Below, in pieces: positions 33,658-42,687 of a stretch of DNA of 54,468 nucleotides (the first letter of the stretch is position 1; each line of letters opens with the position of its first letter). Origin of the DNA: Woeseiaceae bacterium. Lineage in GTDB: Bacteria; Pseudomonadota; Gammaproteobacteria; Steroidobacterales; Woeseiaceae. The notes beneath the pieces were generated by a model. That model had not been told where the DNA came from. It was given only the letters and a program-made list of their open reading frames with translations, and did no database searches. The DNA is taken from the NCBI GenBank assembly GCA_013042375.1, contig JABDQH010000017.1, forward strand, positions 1 to 54,468. Reading direction: 5' to 3'. The position numbers and the translations under genes were made by a program.

Positions 33658-35348
33658 TGAGTTTTCTCGCGGTAAAACCAGTCGTTCGGCCGGGACACGG
33701 TCGGCTGATACTCGAAATAGTCGAACGTCGCGGATCCCGTACCAGCACCGTTGGTCGAGCCGTACAGGCCAATGTATGCCCCCGTGTAGTTATAACCCCC
33801 GATGCGTTCCGGGGCGAGGACACTAGCGTCGACACCTTCTGCCAGTGTCTGCCATTCCTTGCCGTCCACCGAGTAGTAGAAACCGAGATCGAGATAGTCG
33901 GCCACCACGCGAAGTTGCACGTGCTCGCCGTCGTAAGGCACGTTGGCCAGCTCGTCCGCAGCACCATCCCGGTTGTGGAGCAGTCGCAGCTCGCCGCCAC
34001 GGGAAAGCGTAAACAACAAGGCCGAGCGGTCGTTCATGATCAGGGCCATGCCCGCCTCGGCACCGCCTTCAGCCGCGCGCAGTTCAAGTGCGGCTTGCGC
34101 CTCGAACTCGAAGTGACGCTGCCGAATCCCGGCGAACGCGTATTGTTGCCGCTCCCCGACGGCCGTCGGCAGCAGCCGCAGGCGCAAATGCCCCGAGGCC
34201 GTGTCGACCTCGAAGAACCCGGTGTCAGGCGTACGCCGGAAATTCCAGTGCGGCGATCGCTCCCGGGTGTCGAAATCGTCGCGGAAACGATAGTCGGACT
34301 GATTCGGCGTATTGCCAGAAGGAGTCGGGTACGCGAGCTCGACTCTGCCCGTCGCCGGGCTGAATACGGGCCACGTTAGCTTTTCTTCCTTCCACGCGTA
34401 CGGCTCCTCTTCCCATGTCACCGGGACGAGAAAAGTCTCCCGGCCGAGGACGCCGTATTTACCGTCGACAAGCCGCCAGCCCAGCGCGACCGCGTACCAG
34501 CGGCCGTCCTCGAGTTCGACGAGGTCGGCGTGGCCGACTCCCGAAATCGGGTAGTCGTAGCTCAGGTGGCGGTGGGTCAGCACGGGATTGCGGGCATTGC
34601 TCAGGTACGGCCCCGTGATGTCATTGCTGATCGCGACTGCCATCGCGTGGTCGAACGACGTGCCGCCTTCGGAAATCAACAGGTAGTACCAGCCATCGCG
34701 CTTGTAGATGTGCGGTCCTTCCGCCCAGACGCCGCCGCAGCAGCCGCGCCACAGAAAGTAGCGCTCACCGACCAGCCGCATCGCCTCGATGTCGACTTCC
34801 TGCAGCCAGATCTCGGCCTGTCCCGGAAACTCGGGGTCGGGCGGAATCCAGTTGCCGACGTACCAGGCGCGGCCGTCGTCGTCGAAGAACAGCGACGGGT
34901 CGATGCCGGGCGCGCCTTCGAGCACGCGCGCCTCCGACCACTCGCCGCGCGGGTCGTCCGCCGTGACCACGAAATTGACCATCCGCCCGTCGACGTTGTT
35001 GGTCGTGATGATGTAGTAGGTGCCGTCGTGAAAACGAATCGTCGAGGCGTGAATGCCGTCACTCGATTTGAGCGCCGCGAGGTCGGCCTGCGACGGTCGC
35101 GTCAGGGCATAGTTGACGAGTTCCCAACTGACGAGATCCGTGCTGTGATAGATCGGGATGCCCGGGAAGTACTCGAACGTCGAGTTGATCAGCCAGAAAT
35201 CGTCGCCGACACGGACGATCGACGGATCCGGCGCGAACCCCGGGATGACCGGGTTGCTGAATGTCGGCCTGGCTGGGCCAGGCGTTGTCGTACAGGCCGC
35301 GAGCCAGGCCGTCGCAACGAGCGCCGCGAGAATACGGCCGGCGTTCAT
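33654..35348 (-). CDS. GH43 family beta-xylosidase/arabinofuranosidase-type lipoprotein
   Basis: 564 residues. A lipobox lies at Cys19 (WLAAC). The five-bladed propeller carries the GH43 triad: Asp41 in FAPDPSIV (base), Asp150 in GIDPSLFF (pKa modulator) and Glu210 in VWAEGPHIY (acid). The C-terminal 210 residues (from about RFRDDFDTRERSPHW) form the concanavalin-A-like beta-sandwich typical of GH43 beta-xylosidases. It should release xylose or arabinose from oligosaccharide ends on the cell surface or in the periplasm. A Cys-Cys pair (RGCCGG) just before the acid glutamate may be a vicinal disulphide. It is coupled by ATGA to the halogenase upstream and the esterase downstream. Confidence 0.92.
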   Translation of the reverse strand: MNAGRILAALVATAWLAACTTTPGPARPTFSNPVIPGFAPDPSIVRVGDDFWLINSTFEYFPGIPIYHSTDLVSWELVNYALTRPSQADLAALKSSDGIHASTIRFHDGTYYIITTNNVDGRMVNFVVTADDPRGEWSEARVLEGAPGIDPSLFFDDDGRAWYVGNWIPPDPEFPGQAEIWLQEVDIEAMRLVGERYFLWRGCCGGVWAEGPHIYKRDGWYYLLISEGGTSFDHAMAVAISNDITGPYLSNARNPVLTHRHLSYDYPISGVGHADLVELEDGRWYAVALGWRLVDGKYGVLGRETFLVPVTWEEEPYAWKEEKLTWPVFSPATGRVELAYPTPSGNTPNQSDYRFRDDFDTRERSPHWNFRRTPDTGFFEVDTASGHLRLRLLPTAVGERQQYAFAGIRQRHFEFEAQAALELRAAEGGAEAGMALIMNDRSALLFTLSRGGELRLLHNRDGAADELANVPYDGEHVQLRVVADYLDLGFYYSVDGKEWQTLAEGVDASVLAPERIGGYNYTGAYIGLYGSTNGAGTGSATFDYFEYQPTVSRPNDWFYREKTQ

Positions 35349-36847
35349 GCCGCGCAGGACTTGATGAACTCGTCGTAGGGCTGCAGTTTATTCACGGTCG
35401 CCGCGAATATCGTCTTCAGGTTTTGCAGGTAGTCGCGCACCTCGGCAGAGGACAGCGTGTCGGCCAGTGCATTGTAGCTGCGCGGCCGCAGGCCCTGGCC
35501 AAGCATTACCTGCAACCAGCCCACCTCGGTAAACAACTCCTCGTCGACGCGGTACAGGTGGCCGGCTTCTTCGAATGCGGCCATCTTCTGCTGCAGCGCC
35601 TCGGGAACCCCCATGTGTTTGACATGCTTCCAGAAAGGCGTGTCCTCACGTTCGGTCAGGTGATAGTGCAGGATGATGAAGTCGCGTATCGCCTGGTACT
35701 CGTAACGCATGCGACGGTTGTACTCGCGCTCTTTCGCCGAGTTGTCGCCCAGCGTCGGAAACACCTTGAGCAGGTTGGTGATACCGATCTGGATAAGATG
35801 AATACTCGTGCTTTCGAGCGGCTCGATGAAGCCGCTGGCAAGGCCCAGGGCGACACAGTTCTTGTGCCAGAGCTTCTTGCGGCAGCCCGGCGTGAAACGG
35901 ATGGACAACGGGTCCTTGAGCGCCTCGCCTTCGAGGTTGCCCAGCAATATCCCGGCCGCCTCGTCCTCGCTCATGAATTCATCGCTGAACACGTGACCAT
36001 TGCCGGTGCGGTGTTGCAGCGGGATCCGCCATTGCCAGCCGGCGCCGTGCGCGATGCTCTGCGTGTACGGCCGCAGCGATTCCGGCACGCTGCCACTCGG
36101 CACGGCGAGCGCGCGATTGCACAGCAGCCACTCGCTCCAGTCCTCGAACTCGACGCCGAGGGTCTTGTTGAAGACGAGGCTGTTGAAGCCGCTGCAGTCG
36201 ATAAAGAAGTCACCGCTGACCTCACCGCCATCGTCCATCCTGAGCGCCGTGACGTTGCCGGACTCGGGATCGAGCAAGACCTCGTCGATGCGCCCTTCTC
36301 GCCTCGTTACGCCCTGCGCTTCGCTCATGCCACGCAGGAATTTCGCATACAGGCCCGCATCGAAATGATACGCGTAGGAAATGCCTGCCAGCGGCGTGCC
36401 GCCGATGCCGGGGAGACGATTGAAGCGATTGGCGCGGGCGGCCGTGTTGTTCAGCGAATAGTCCGAGAGCGGCCCGGCGTTGCCCTCGGCCAGTCCCTTC
36501 AGGTACACGTGCTGGAACGCGACAGCCCCGACCTTGCGGCCGATATAACCGAACCCGTGCAGGTAGCGGTCGCCGACCGCACCCCAGTTCTGGAATTCGA
36601 TGGCCAGCTTGATCGTCGCTTTGGTATCGCGCAGGAACGCCTGCTCGTCGACGCCCGCGAGATCGTTGAAGACCTGGATCGGCGGAATCGTCGCCTCGCC
36701 GACGCCGACCGTGCCGATGGCATCGGACTCGACCAGCTCAATATTCAGTGTGCCGGCAAGTAACTTGCTTGTCAGCGCCGCGCTCATCCAGCCCGCCGTG
36801 CCGCCGCCGACGATGACGAGTTTCTTGATCGCTTGCTCTTGCATCAT
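35345..36847 (-). CDS. Flavin-dependent tryptophan halogenase family protein
   Basis: 500 residues with the FAD-binding GGGTAGW (14-20), the catalytic lysine equivalent at about Lys80 (IKLAIEFQNW), the halogenase motif WQWRIP (271-276) and the EPLEST glutamate (about 345). The active-site set of flavin-dependent tryptophan halogenases is therefore present. Members next to TonB receptors in Xanthomonadales, Caulobacter and Alteromonadales carbohydrate loci are common, but their substrate is unproven. No flavin reductase partner is in the window. The ATG at 36847 or 36844 follows GAGGA and lies only nine bases beyond a minus-strand terminator. Confidence 0.93.
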   Translation of the reverse strand: MMQEQAIKKLVIVGGGTAGWMSAALTSKLLAGTLNIELVESDAIGTVGVGEATIPPIQVFNDLAGVDEQAFLRDTKATIKLAIEFQNWGAVGDRYLHGFGYIGRKVGAVAFQHVYLKGLAEGNAGPLSDYSLNNTAARANRFNRLPGIGGTPLAGISYAYHFDAGLYAKFLRGMSEAQGVTRREGRIDEVLLDPESGNVTALRMDDGGEVSGDFFIDCSGFNSLVFNKTLGVEFEDWSEWLLCNRALAVPSGSVPESLRPYTQSIAHGAGWQWRIPLQHRTGNGHVFSDEFMSEDEAAGILLGNLEGEALKDPLSIRFTPGCRKKLWHKNCVALGLASGFIEPLESTSIHLIQIGITNLLKVFPTLGDNSAKEREYNRRMRYEYQAIRDFIILHYHLTEREDTPFWKHVKHMGVPEALQQKMAAFEEAGHLYRVDEELFTEVGWLQVMLGQGLRPRSYNALADTLSSAEVRDYLQNLKTIFAATVNKLQPYDEFIKSCAA

Positions 36848-36855
36848 TCCTCGAG

Positions 36856-36888
36856 AAAAAAACCCCCGCCGGACGGTGCCGACGGGGG
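36856..36888 (-). terminator. Intrinsic terminator between TonB receptor and halogenase operon
   Basis: On the minus strand, CCCCCG (complement of 36883-36888) pairs with CGGGGG (complement of 36863-36868), with an inner CGG/CCG pair and a 6-base loop. Seven Ts follow directly (complement of A7 at 36856-36862). It is a textbook rho-independent terminator for the receptor gene, standing immediately before the ribosome site of the halogenase gene. Confidence 0.88.
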
Positions 36889-36916
36889 CTTCTTTTCTTA
36901 CCGTATCAGGACAAGA

Positions 36917-39697
36917 CTACCGACGGTAGTTGAAACCTAACATATAGCTCGTCCCGTACGTGTGATAGTTCCTGAACTTGCGGGAGTCGCCATCCAGGTA
37001 CTGGATAAACGGCTCGTTCGTCAGGTTCGAGCCCTGCAGGTAGAACGTCAGGCCGTCGACCCAGATATCCGACACGTCCCAGGAGATCTGCGCATCGACG
37101 ATGGTCTCCGCCTTCGCCGTCGTCAGCTGACGAGACAGGCCGATCGCAAACGCCTCGGCAAGGTACTCGTCGCGATGGCGTGCGCTGACGCGAGCCGAGA
37201 AGCCCGCTTCGTTCTCGTAGTAGATCGTGCCGTTCAGGACCGTCTTCGACAGCCCGGGCAGCTCGAGTTTCGGGCTGTCCGGCGTCTCCTGCACCTCGGA
37301 GTCCGTGTACGAAGCGCTCAGGAATACACCGAAATCCCGGAGACCATCAGAGAACAGGTCGAATGGCAGCGATGCCGACAGTTCGACGCCGCGGATCCAG
37401 CCGCCTTCGCCGTTATCAGGCGCCGACACGAAACCCTGGTCGAGGACCGGGTCGATGATCTCCGGAAGGTCTACGCCCGAGAAGTCGATGAGGACCTGCT
37501 TGTTGTAGACGTAGTTCTCGAGTTCCTTGTGGTACACCGACAGTGCTGCATAACCGGCGTTGCCGAAGTAGGTCTCGAGGGAAACGTCGAACTGCCATGC
37601 CATCCACGGCTCGAGGAACGGGTTGCCGCCGTTACCGCCCCACGGGGAGTCCTCGAGGTCCGTTTCATCGATGTTCTGCTCGTTAAAGCTGAACTCGCTG
37701 CTGGCGCGCATCTCTTCCATGCGCGGACGCGCGAGAATACGAGCGACGCCAAAGCGCAGCTTCATATCGTCGTTTATATGGTACGACGCGTTCAGGCTCG
37801 GCAAGAGCTCCCAGAAGTCGGTGCCCAGCGTCACGAGGTTGTACTCGACGCCTTCCGACGTCGTGCCAGCCTGCGTACCCGTCGAACTCTGGTCGGTGTA
37901 GACGACCTGGGCGCCGTAATTACCCGACCAGTTCTCCGTCTCGAAGTTCGCCATGATGTAGAAGTTGAAGACGTCCTCGTCGATCGACCAGGTGTTGGTC
38001 GCCTGGGCCACGAGGCTCTCCGGCGATTCGTAGTAAATTCCGGAATTGGCAATAGCGCGGGAATCGAAGCTGATGATGTTGCCCAGACCGGCAAAATCGA
38101 GCGACGTCGAACCGAGGATGTATTGCGACGGAATCGACACGAGATCCGGGTAGTCGTTCAGCGTCAGCCACTCGCCCCTGCGCGTGTGTCCTTTCTCACG
38201 TGCCGCGTAGCGCATGCCGAACTCGACGCTCGTGATCCAGGCGTCGTCGAGCATACGCTCCGCCGAGAGCTTGATCGCCGTCATGTCGTCGCTCGAGGTC
38301 TCGGTGTTGCGGAAGCCGTCCTGGCTGTCGCACTGCCAGCCGAGCGCCTCGGTGCAGAGCGGACCGCCCCAGCCGAGGTTGTCGCCGAGGCTCCAGATGC
38401 TCGGATCCGAAAAATCAGCCATCGTGTCGAGGATTACGCCATTGCCCACGCCCAGCGTGTAGGTGTAGTCGTTCGGCGAACCGCTCTGACCGCGGCCATC
38501 GGAGATGTACAGCTCGTTGGCCGTGTAGTCACGCTCCGCATCCGACCAGCTGAGGTCAGCCTCGTAGCTCCAGTCGTCTGTGTCGTAGACGACGTTGAAG
38601 CCAAGGGCGCGCGTCTCGACGTCGCGATCCGAAAAGTCGTTGCGGTTCTGCGTGTACAGGTCGTTCCACGTACCCTGCGTTACGAGCGTCCCGTCGACGC
38701 TGACAATGTCGCGTCCGCCAGCCGTGTAGCCGGCAATTTCGGCGCCGCGCAGCGTCTGATCGTCGGCGAACTTCGAGTAGAACACGTCAAAACGGGCACG
38801 CAGCTCATCAGTCGGAGCAAACTCGAGGACACCGAGCACGCCGTCGCGCGTCAGCTCGTTCGACTTGACGTAGGGTTTGATGCCATCCACGAACTGACCG
38901 CTCTGGTCGTCGGCATCGGTGACATCGCTGTAGCCCCAGAAATGGATGTACTGTTCCTGGATCGGCTGCTCCATGCGCGAGTAGCCGACTGCCCAGCCTA
39001 GGCTGCCTTCGTCGTTCTGACCGATCCAGGCTACGTTGGCGCGGTAGCCCTGGTCGTTGGTATCCGAATTCAGCTTGCCCTCGTCATTGAGCTCACCGCG
39101 AAGACCTACTGCCAGGATCGGCTCCTTGTAGTTCAGCGGACGAATCGTCTGCATATCGACGGTGCCGCCGACCGCCTGGGCCGTCAGCGTGGCATCCGGC
39201 GTCTTGTACACCGTTGCGCCCGTTATCAGCTCGGAGGGGAACTGGTCGTACTCGACGGCGCGGTTGTTGTCCGAGGACACGAGCTCGCGGCCGTTGAGCA
39301 TCGTCGTTGTAAAGTCGGGTGCGAGGCCGCGAATCGAAATCTTGTTGGCGCGGCCGTCAAAGCGCTGCGCGGCAAGACCCGGCAGGCGTGCCAGCGACTC
39401 ACCGATCGAGGCATCGGGCAGCTTGCCGATGTCCTCCGCCGAGATGGACTCGACGATGCTCGATGCATTGCGCTTGGCGGAGATCGAGTTCATCAGGCTC
39501 GAGCGATAGCCCGTCGTGATGATCTCCTCGATCACCTCTTCGTCGTTGTCCTGTGCTACCGCCGCCTGCGGCGCCAGCATTGCGCCCGGTAAGGCGGCCG
39601 CAACAGCCAGCGACACCGCCGTACGGCGGACATTTAGAGAGAAGTTGTTCGTTTCCTCTGAAACTGCGTGCGCGCACTTGCGCTGCTTCTTGCTCAT
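36917..39697 (-). CDS. TonB-dependent receptor
   Basis: 926 residues. A long signal peptide ends near PQAAVAQ. A TonB-box-like EVIEEIITTG follows, then a plug domain (about 60-190: SIVESISAEDIGKLPDASIGE, ISIRGLAPDFTTTMLNGRE, GGTVDM) and a large beta-barrel. It belongs to the carbohydrate-type TonB receptors common in Xanthomonadales and Caulobacter. It should import oligosaccharides across the outer membrane using TonB-ExbB-ExbD. The final residues are GFNYRR, lacking a strict terminal Phe/Trp. ATG 39697 follows GGGGGAAA; a longer frame from 39772 has no signal peptide. It is divergent from malQ with paired operator-like motifs between, and is followed by a strong terminator. Confidence 0.95.
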   Translation of the reverse strand: MSKKQRKCAHAVSEETNNFSLNVRRTAVSLAVAAALPGAMLAPQAAVAQDNDEEVIEEIITTGYRSSLMNSISAKRNASSIVESISAEDIGKLPDASIGESLARLPGLAAQRFDGRANKISIRGLAPDFTTTMLNGRELVSSDNNRAVEYDQFPSELITGATVYKTPDATLTAQAVGGTVDMQTIRPLNYKEPILAVGLRGELNDEGKLNSDTNDQGYRANVAWIGQNDEGSLGWAVGYSRMEQPIQEQYIHFWGYSDVTDADDQSGQFVDGIKPYVKSNELTRDGVLGVLEFAPTDELRARFDVFYSKFADDQTLRGAEIAGYTAGGRDIVSVDGTLVTQGTWNDLYTQNRNDFSDRDVETRALGFNVVYDTDDWSYEADLSWSDAERDYTANELYISDGRGQSGSPNDYTYTLGVGNGVILDTMADFSDPSIWSLGDNLGWGGPLCTEALGWQCDSQDGFRNTETSSDDMTAIKLSAERMLDDAWITSVEFGMRYAAREKGHTRRGEWLTLNDYPDLVSIPSQYILGSTSLDFAGLGNIISFDSRAIANSGIYYESPESLVAQATNTWSIDEDVFNFYIMANFETENWSGNYGAQVVYTDQSSTGTQAGTTSEGVEYNLVTLGTDFWELLPSLNASYHINDDMKLRFGVARILARPRMEEMRASSEFSFNEQNIDETDLEDSPWGGNGGNPFLEPWMAWQFDVSLETYFGNAGYAALSVYHKELENYVYNKQVLIDFSGVDLPEIIDPVLDQGFVSAPDNGEGGWIRGVELSASLPFDLFSDGLRDFGVFLSASYTDSEVQETPDSPKLELPGLSKTVLNGTIYYENEAGFSARVSARHRDEYLAEAFAIGLSRQLTTAKAETIVDAQISWDVSDIWVDGLTFYLQGSNLTNEPFIQYLDGDSRKFRNYHTYGTSYMLGFNYRR

Positions 39698-39776
39698 GTT
39701 CGGTTTCCCCCGGGGATCTGGTGTGGATACAGCTACGCTGGCCAGTTTAAGAAGCGACCGCGTTTCGGGCAATGGT

Positions 39777-39809
39777 TACAAACGAATTCATTCAATGAAT
39801 ACGATTGCA
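39777..39809. promoter_or_regulatory. Inverted pair of LacI-type operator-like motifs, TonB receptor/malQ
   Basis: TACAAACGAATTCA (39777-39790; reverse complement TGAATTCGTTTGTA) and TGAATACGATTGCA (39796-39809) match each other at 11 of 14 positions and match the site at 20251. Their centres are 19 bp apart, roughly two helical turns, so two dimers or one tetramer could bind the same face. They lie 80-113 bases from the receptor start and 41-73 from malQ. Confidence 0.6.
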
Positions 39810-39849
39810 TTTCGTTGCCCTGACGTGAGCCCGTAATTAGTTTGCGTAC

Positions 39850-41418
39850 ATGAATCGGGAATCGGTACAGAGTTCGCTGCCCCACGGGCGCCAGGCCGGG
39901 GTATGCCTGCATATCACGTCCCTGCCGGGTCCTTATGGCATCGGTGAGATCGGGGCTGCGGCGCGCCATTTTATTGACCAGATGGTCAGTATGGAGCTGT
40001 CGGTCTGGCAATTCCTGCCGCTCGGCCCGACCGCGTACGGCGATTCCCCGTACCAGCCGCTCTCGACGTTCGCCGGCAACGAGATGCTCGTCGACATCGG
40101 CAACCTCGTCGACCTCGGACTCCTCGATGACGACGAGGTGGCCGAGCTGACCACGCTCCCGGAGCGCTATGTCGACTACGGCGCGCTGATCCCGATCAAG
40201 AACCGCCTGCTGTACCTGGCTGCAAGTCGCTTCGAGGCGACGGTCAGACACGCACTCCTCGATGACTTCGGGCGCTTCCTGGAACGCAACGATGCCGAGT
40301 GGCTGCATGACTACGCGCTGTTTCGCATCCTGAAGACGAGGCACGGCGAGCGCCCGTGGCCGGAATGGCAGGCCGAGTACGTGCATCGAGACGCCAGCGC
40401 GCTTGCACGCCTGGAGAACCGGGAAGCGGCTCGTCTGCGGGGGCTCAAGATCATCCAGTACCTGTTCTTCCGCCAGTGGTTCGAGCTGCGGGATTACGCG
40501 CACCAGCGCGGCATCACGCTGTTCGGCGACATGCCGATCTGTATCGCGCTCGACAGCTCGGATGCCTGGGCGAATCGCGAGATGTTGCGCCTCGATGAAG
40601 ATGGCCGGCCGGACGCGGTCGCCGGCGTGCCGCCCGACTATTTCAGCGAGGACGGGCAGCTCTGGGGAAACCCGCTATACGACTGGGACAAGCACGAGGC
40701 GGACGGCTACTCGTGGTGGGTCGACCGGCTGCGCGCGACCTCGGAACTGACCGACCTCGTCCGCATCGACCACTTCCGCGGCTTCGAGGCCTACTGGTCG
40801 ATCCCGGCGGATGCCGAAACGGCCCGTACCGGCGCCTGGGAGCCCGGACCGGGGGACGCCATCTTCGATGCGATGCGTGCCGCGCTCGGTAACCTGCCGA
40901 TCGTCGCCGAAAACCTCGGCGTCATCACGCCCGAGGTCGAAGACCTGCGCGAGCGGCACGGGATTCCCGGCATGTACGTCCTGCAGTTCGACGTCTGCGA
41001 CCCCGAATTTCGTCTCGAGGACGTCGCCGACAACAGCGTCTGCTACACGGGTACCCACGACAACGACACGACGATCGGCTGGTTCCACGGCAGCCCCGAC
41101 GACATCCGCGGCAAGGAAGAAATCCAGCATGCACAGCGGGCCGTGCTGCAGATGACGGGAGGCACGGCCGAGACGGTGCACACCGACCTGATCCGGGCGG
41201 CATTTTCGACGCCTGCGCGGCTCGCTATCGCGCCGCTGCAGGACTACCTCGGACTCGGCTCCGAGGCGCGCACCAATGTTCCGGGCACCCCCGGCGGGAA
41301 CTGGCGCTGGCGGGTCATTGACACACAACTGTCGGACAAATTCTGCGACAATGTAGCCTCACTTGTCATAATCTCGGAGCGTGGAATTTCCTGCCATGGC
41401 GCCTCAAACAAAAAATAG
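39850..41418 (+). CDS. malQ: 4-alpha-glucanotransferase (GH77)
   Basis: 522 residues. It opens with [22 protein letters not shown], which carries the MalQ signature, then [12 protein letters not shown], the barrel nucleophile in [12 protein letters not shown] (Asp307), acid/base in IVAENLGVI (Glu354) and [11 protein letters not shown]. It transfers maltosyl and longer units between maltodextrins and releases glucose in the cytoplasm. No ribosome site is visible before the ATG at 39850. A TAATTA -10 candidate (39834-39839) only about a dozen bases upstream hints at a nearly leaderless message. The last 23 bases overlap glgC. Confidence 0.96.
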   Translation: MNRESVQSSLPHGRQAGVCLHITSLPGPYGIGEIGAAARHFIDQMVSMELSVWQFLPLGPTAYGDSPYQPLSTFAGNEMLVDIGNLVDLGLLDDDEVAELTTLPERYVDYGALIPIKNRLLYLAASRFEATVRHALLDDFGRFLERNDAEWLHDYALFRILKTRHGERPWPEWQAEYVHRDASALARLENREAARLRGLKIIQYLFFRQWFELRDYAHQRGITLFGDMPICIALDSSDAWANREMLRLDEDGRPDAVAGVPPDYFSEDGQLWGNPLYDWDKHEADGYSWWVDRLRATSELTDLVRIDHFRGFEAYWSIPADAETARTGAWEPGPGDAIFDAMRAALGNLPIVAENLGVITPEVEDLRERHGIPGMYVLQFDVCDPEFRLEDVADNSVCYTGTHDNDTTIGWFHGSPDDIRGKEEIQHAQRAVLQMTGGTAETVHTDLIRAAFSTPARLAIAPLQDYLGLGSEARTNVPGTPGGNWRWRVIDTQLSDKFCDNVASLVIISERGISCHGASNKK

Positions 41419-42676
41419 CCCCCGCCACGTTAGTCTTCTCACCCGCGATACGCTGGCCCTGGTGCTCGCCGGCGGTAAAGGATCGCGGCTGCACGAACTC
41501 ACGGACTGGCGCGCCAAGCCGGCGATGTACTTCGGCGGCAAGTTCCGCATCATCGACTTTCCGCTCTCCAACTGCATCAACTCGGGAATCCGGCGCATCG
41601 GCGTGCTGACCCAGTACAAGGCACACTCGCTGATTCGCCATCTCCAGCATGGCTGGTCGTGGTTCCAGGCCGGGCGCCAGGAGTTCGTCGAGATCCTGCC
41701 CGCATCCCAGCGGGTCGGCGGTGAGTGGTATCGCGGCACCGCGGACGCCGTGTACCAGAATCTCGACATCATTCGCACGCACGGACCCAGCCAGGTCCTG
41801 ATTCTCGCCGGCGATCATGTCTACAAGATGGACTATGGCTCGTTCCTCGCCGAACACGCCGAGCGCGACTCGGACATGACCGTGAGCTGTTTCGAGATGC
41901 CGGTCGAGGAAGCCGCCGGGCAGATGGGTATCATGACCGTCGACGAGAACTGGCGCGTCATCGGGTTCGACGAGAAACCGGAGAAACCGAACGAGGTTCC
42001 CGGCAAGCCCGGCATCTGTCTCGCATCGATGGGCAACTACATCTTCAACACGGATTTCCTGTACGAGCAGGTGATCAAGGATGCGGACACGCCCGATACG
42101 CAGCACGACTTCGGCCACAATATAATCCCGTCGATCATCGAGGAATACCGCGTCTACGCTTACCCCTTCCGCGACGCGAAGACCAAGAAACAGGCGTACT
42201 GGCGCGACGTCGGCACGCTCGATGCCTTCTGGGAAGCCAACATGGAACTCGTATCCGTGACGCCGCAGCTGAACCTCTATGACCGGCGATGGCCGATCTA
42301 TACACACCAGTGGCAGTCGCCGCCGGCCAAGTTCGTGCACGACGACCCCGATCGCCGGGGCTCGGCAGTCGAGTCGATGGTTGCGGGAGGCTGCGTGGTG
42401 TCCGGTGCCGAGGTAAGCCGCTCCCTGCTGTTCTCGAATGTCAGGGTCAATTCGTATTCGTCGATCTCGGACTCGGTCGTATTGCCTGGCACGCTCATCG
42501 GGAGTAACTGCCGCCTGAATCGTTGCATCATCGATGCCGGCTCCGCGATCCCCGACGGTATGGTCGTCGGCGAGAATGCCGCTGACGATCGCGAGCGAGG
42601 ATTCCGCGTCACGGACAAGGGCATCACGCTGGTCACGCCCGACATGCTGGGACAACAGCTGCATTACACCCGCTAG
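41396..42676 (+). CDS. glgC: Glucose-1-phosphate adenylyltransferase
   Basis: 426 residues. The N-terminal nucleotidyltransferase domain has [15 protein letters not shown], the [15 protein letters not shown] segment, [13 protein letters not shown] and [14 protein letters not shown]-terminal left-handed beta-helix (from about residue 300, [15 protein letters not shown]) holds allosteric and oligomer contacts. It makes ADP-glucose from glucose 1-phosphate and ATP, the committed step of glycogen synthesis. The ATG at 41396 gives the best fit; a GTG at 41381 is in frame just upstream. It overlaps malQ, indicating cotranscription. Confidence 0.97.
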   Translation: MAPQTKNSPRHVSLLTRDTLALVLAGGKGSRLHELTDWRAKPAMYFGGKFRIIDFPLSNCINSGIRRIGVLTQYKAHSLIRHLQHGWSWFQAGRQEFVEILPASQRVGGEWYRGTADAVYQNLDIIRTHGPSQVLILAGDHVYKMDYGSFLAEHAERDSDMTVSCFEMPVEEAAGQMGIMTVDENWRVIGFDEKPEKPNEVPGKPGICLASMGNYIFNTDFLYEQVIKDADTPDTQHDFGHNIIPSIIEEYRVYAYPFRDAKTKKQAYWRDVGTLDAFWEANMELVSVTPQLNLYDRRWPIYTHQWQSPPAKFVHDDPDRRGSAVESMVAGGCVVSGAEVSRSLLFSNVRVNSYSSISDSVVLPGTLIGSNCRLNRCIIDAGSAIPDGMVVGENAADDRERGFRVTDKGITLVTPDMLGQQLHYTR

Positions 42677-42687
42677 GCAAGCCCGCC

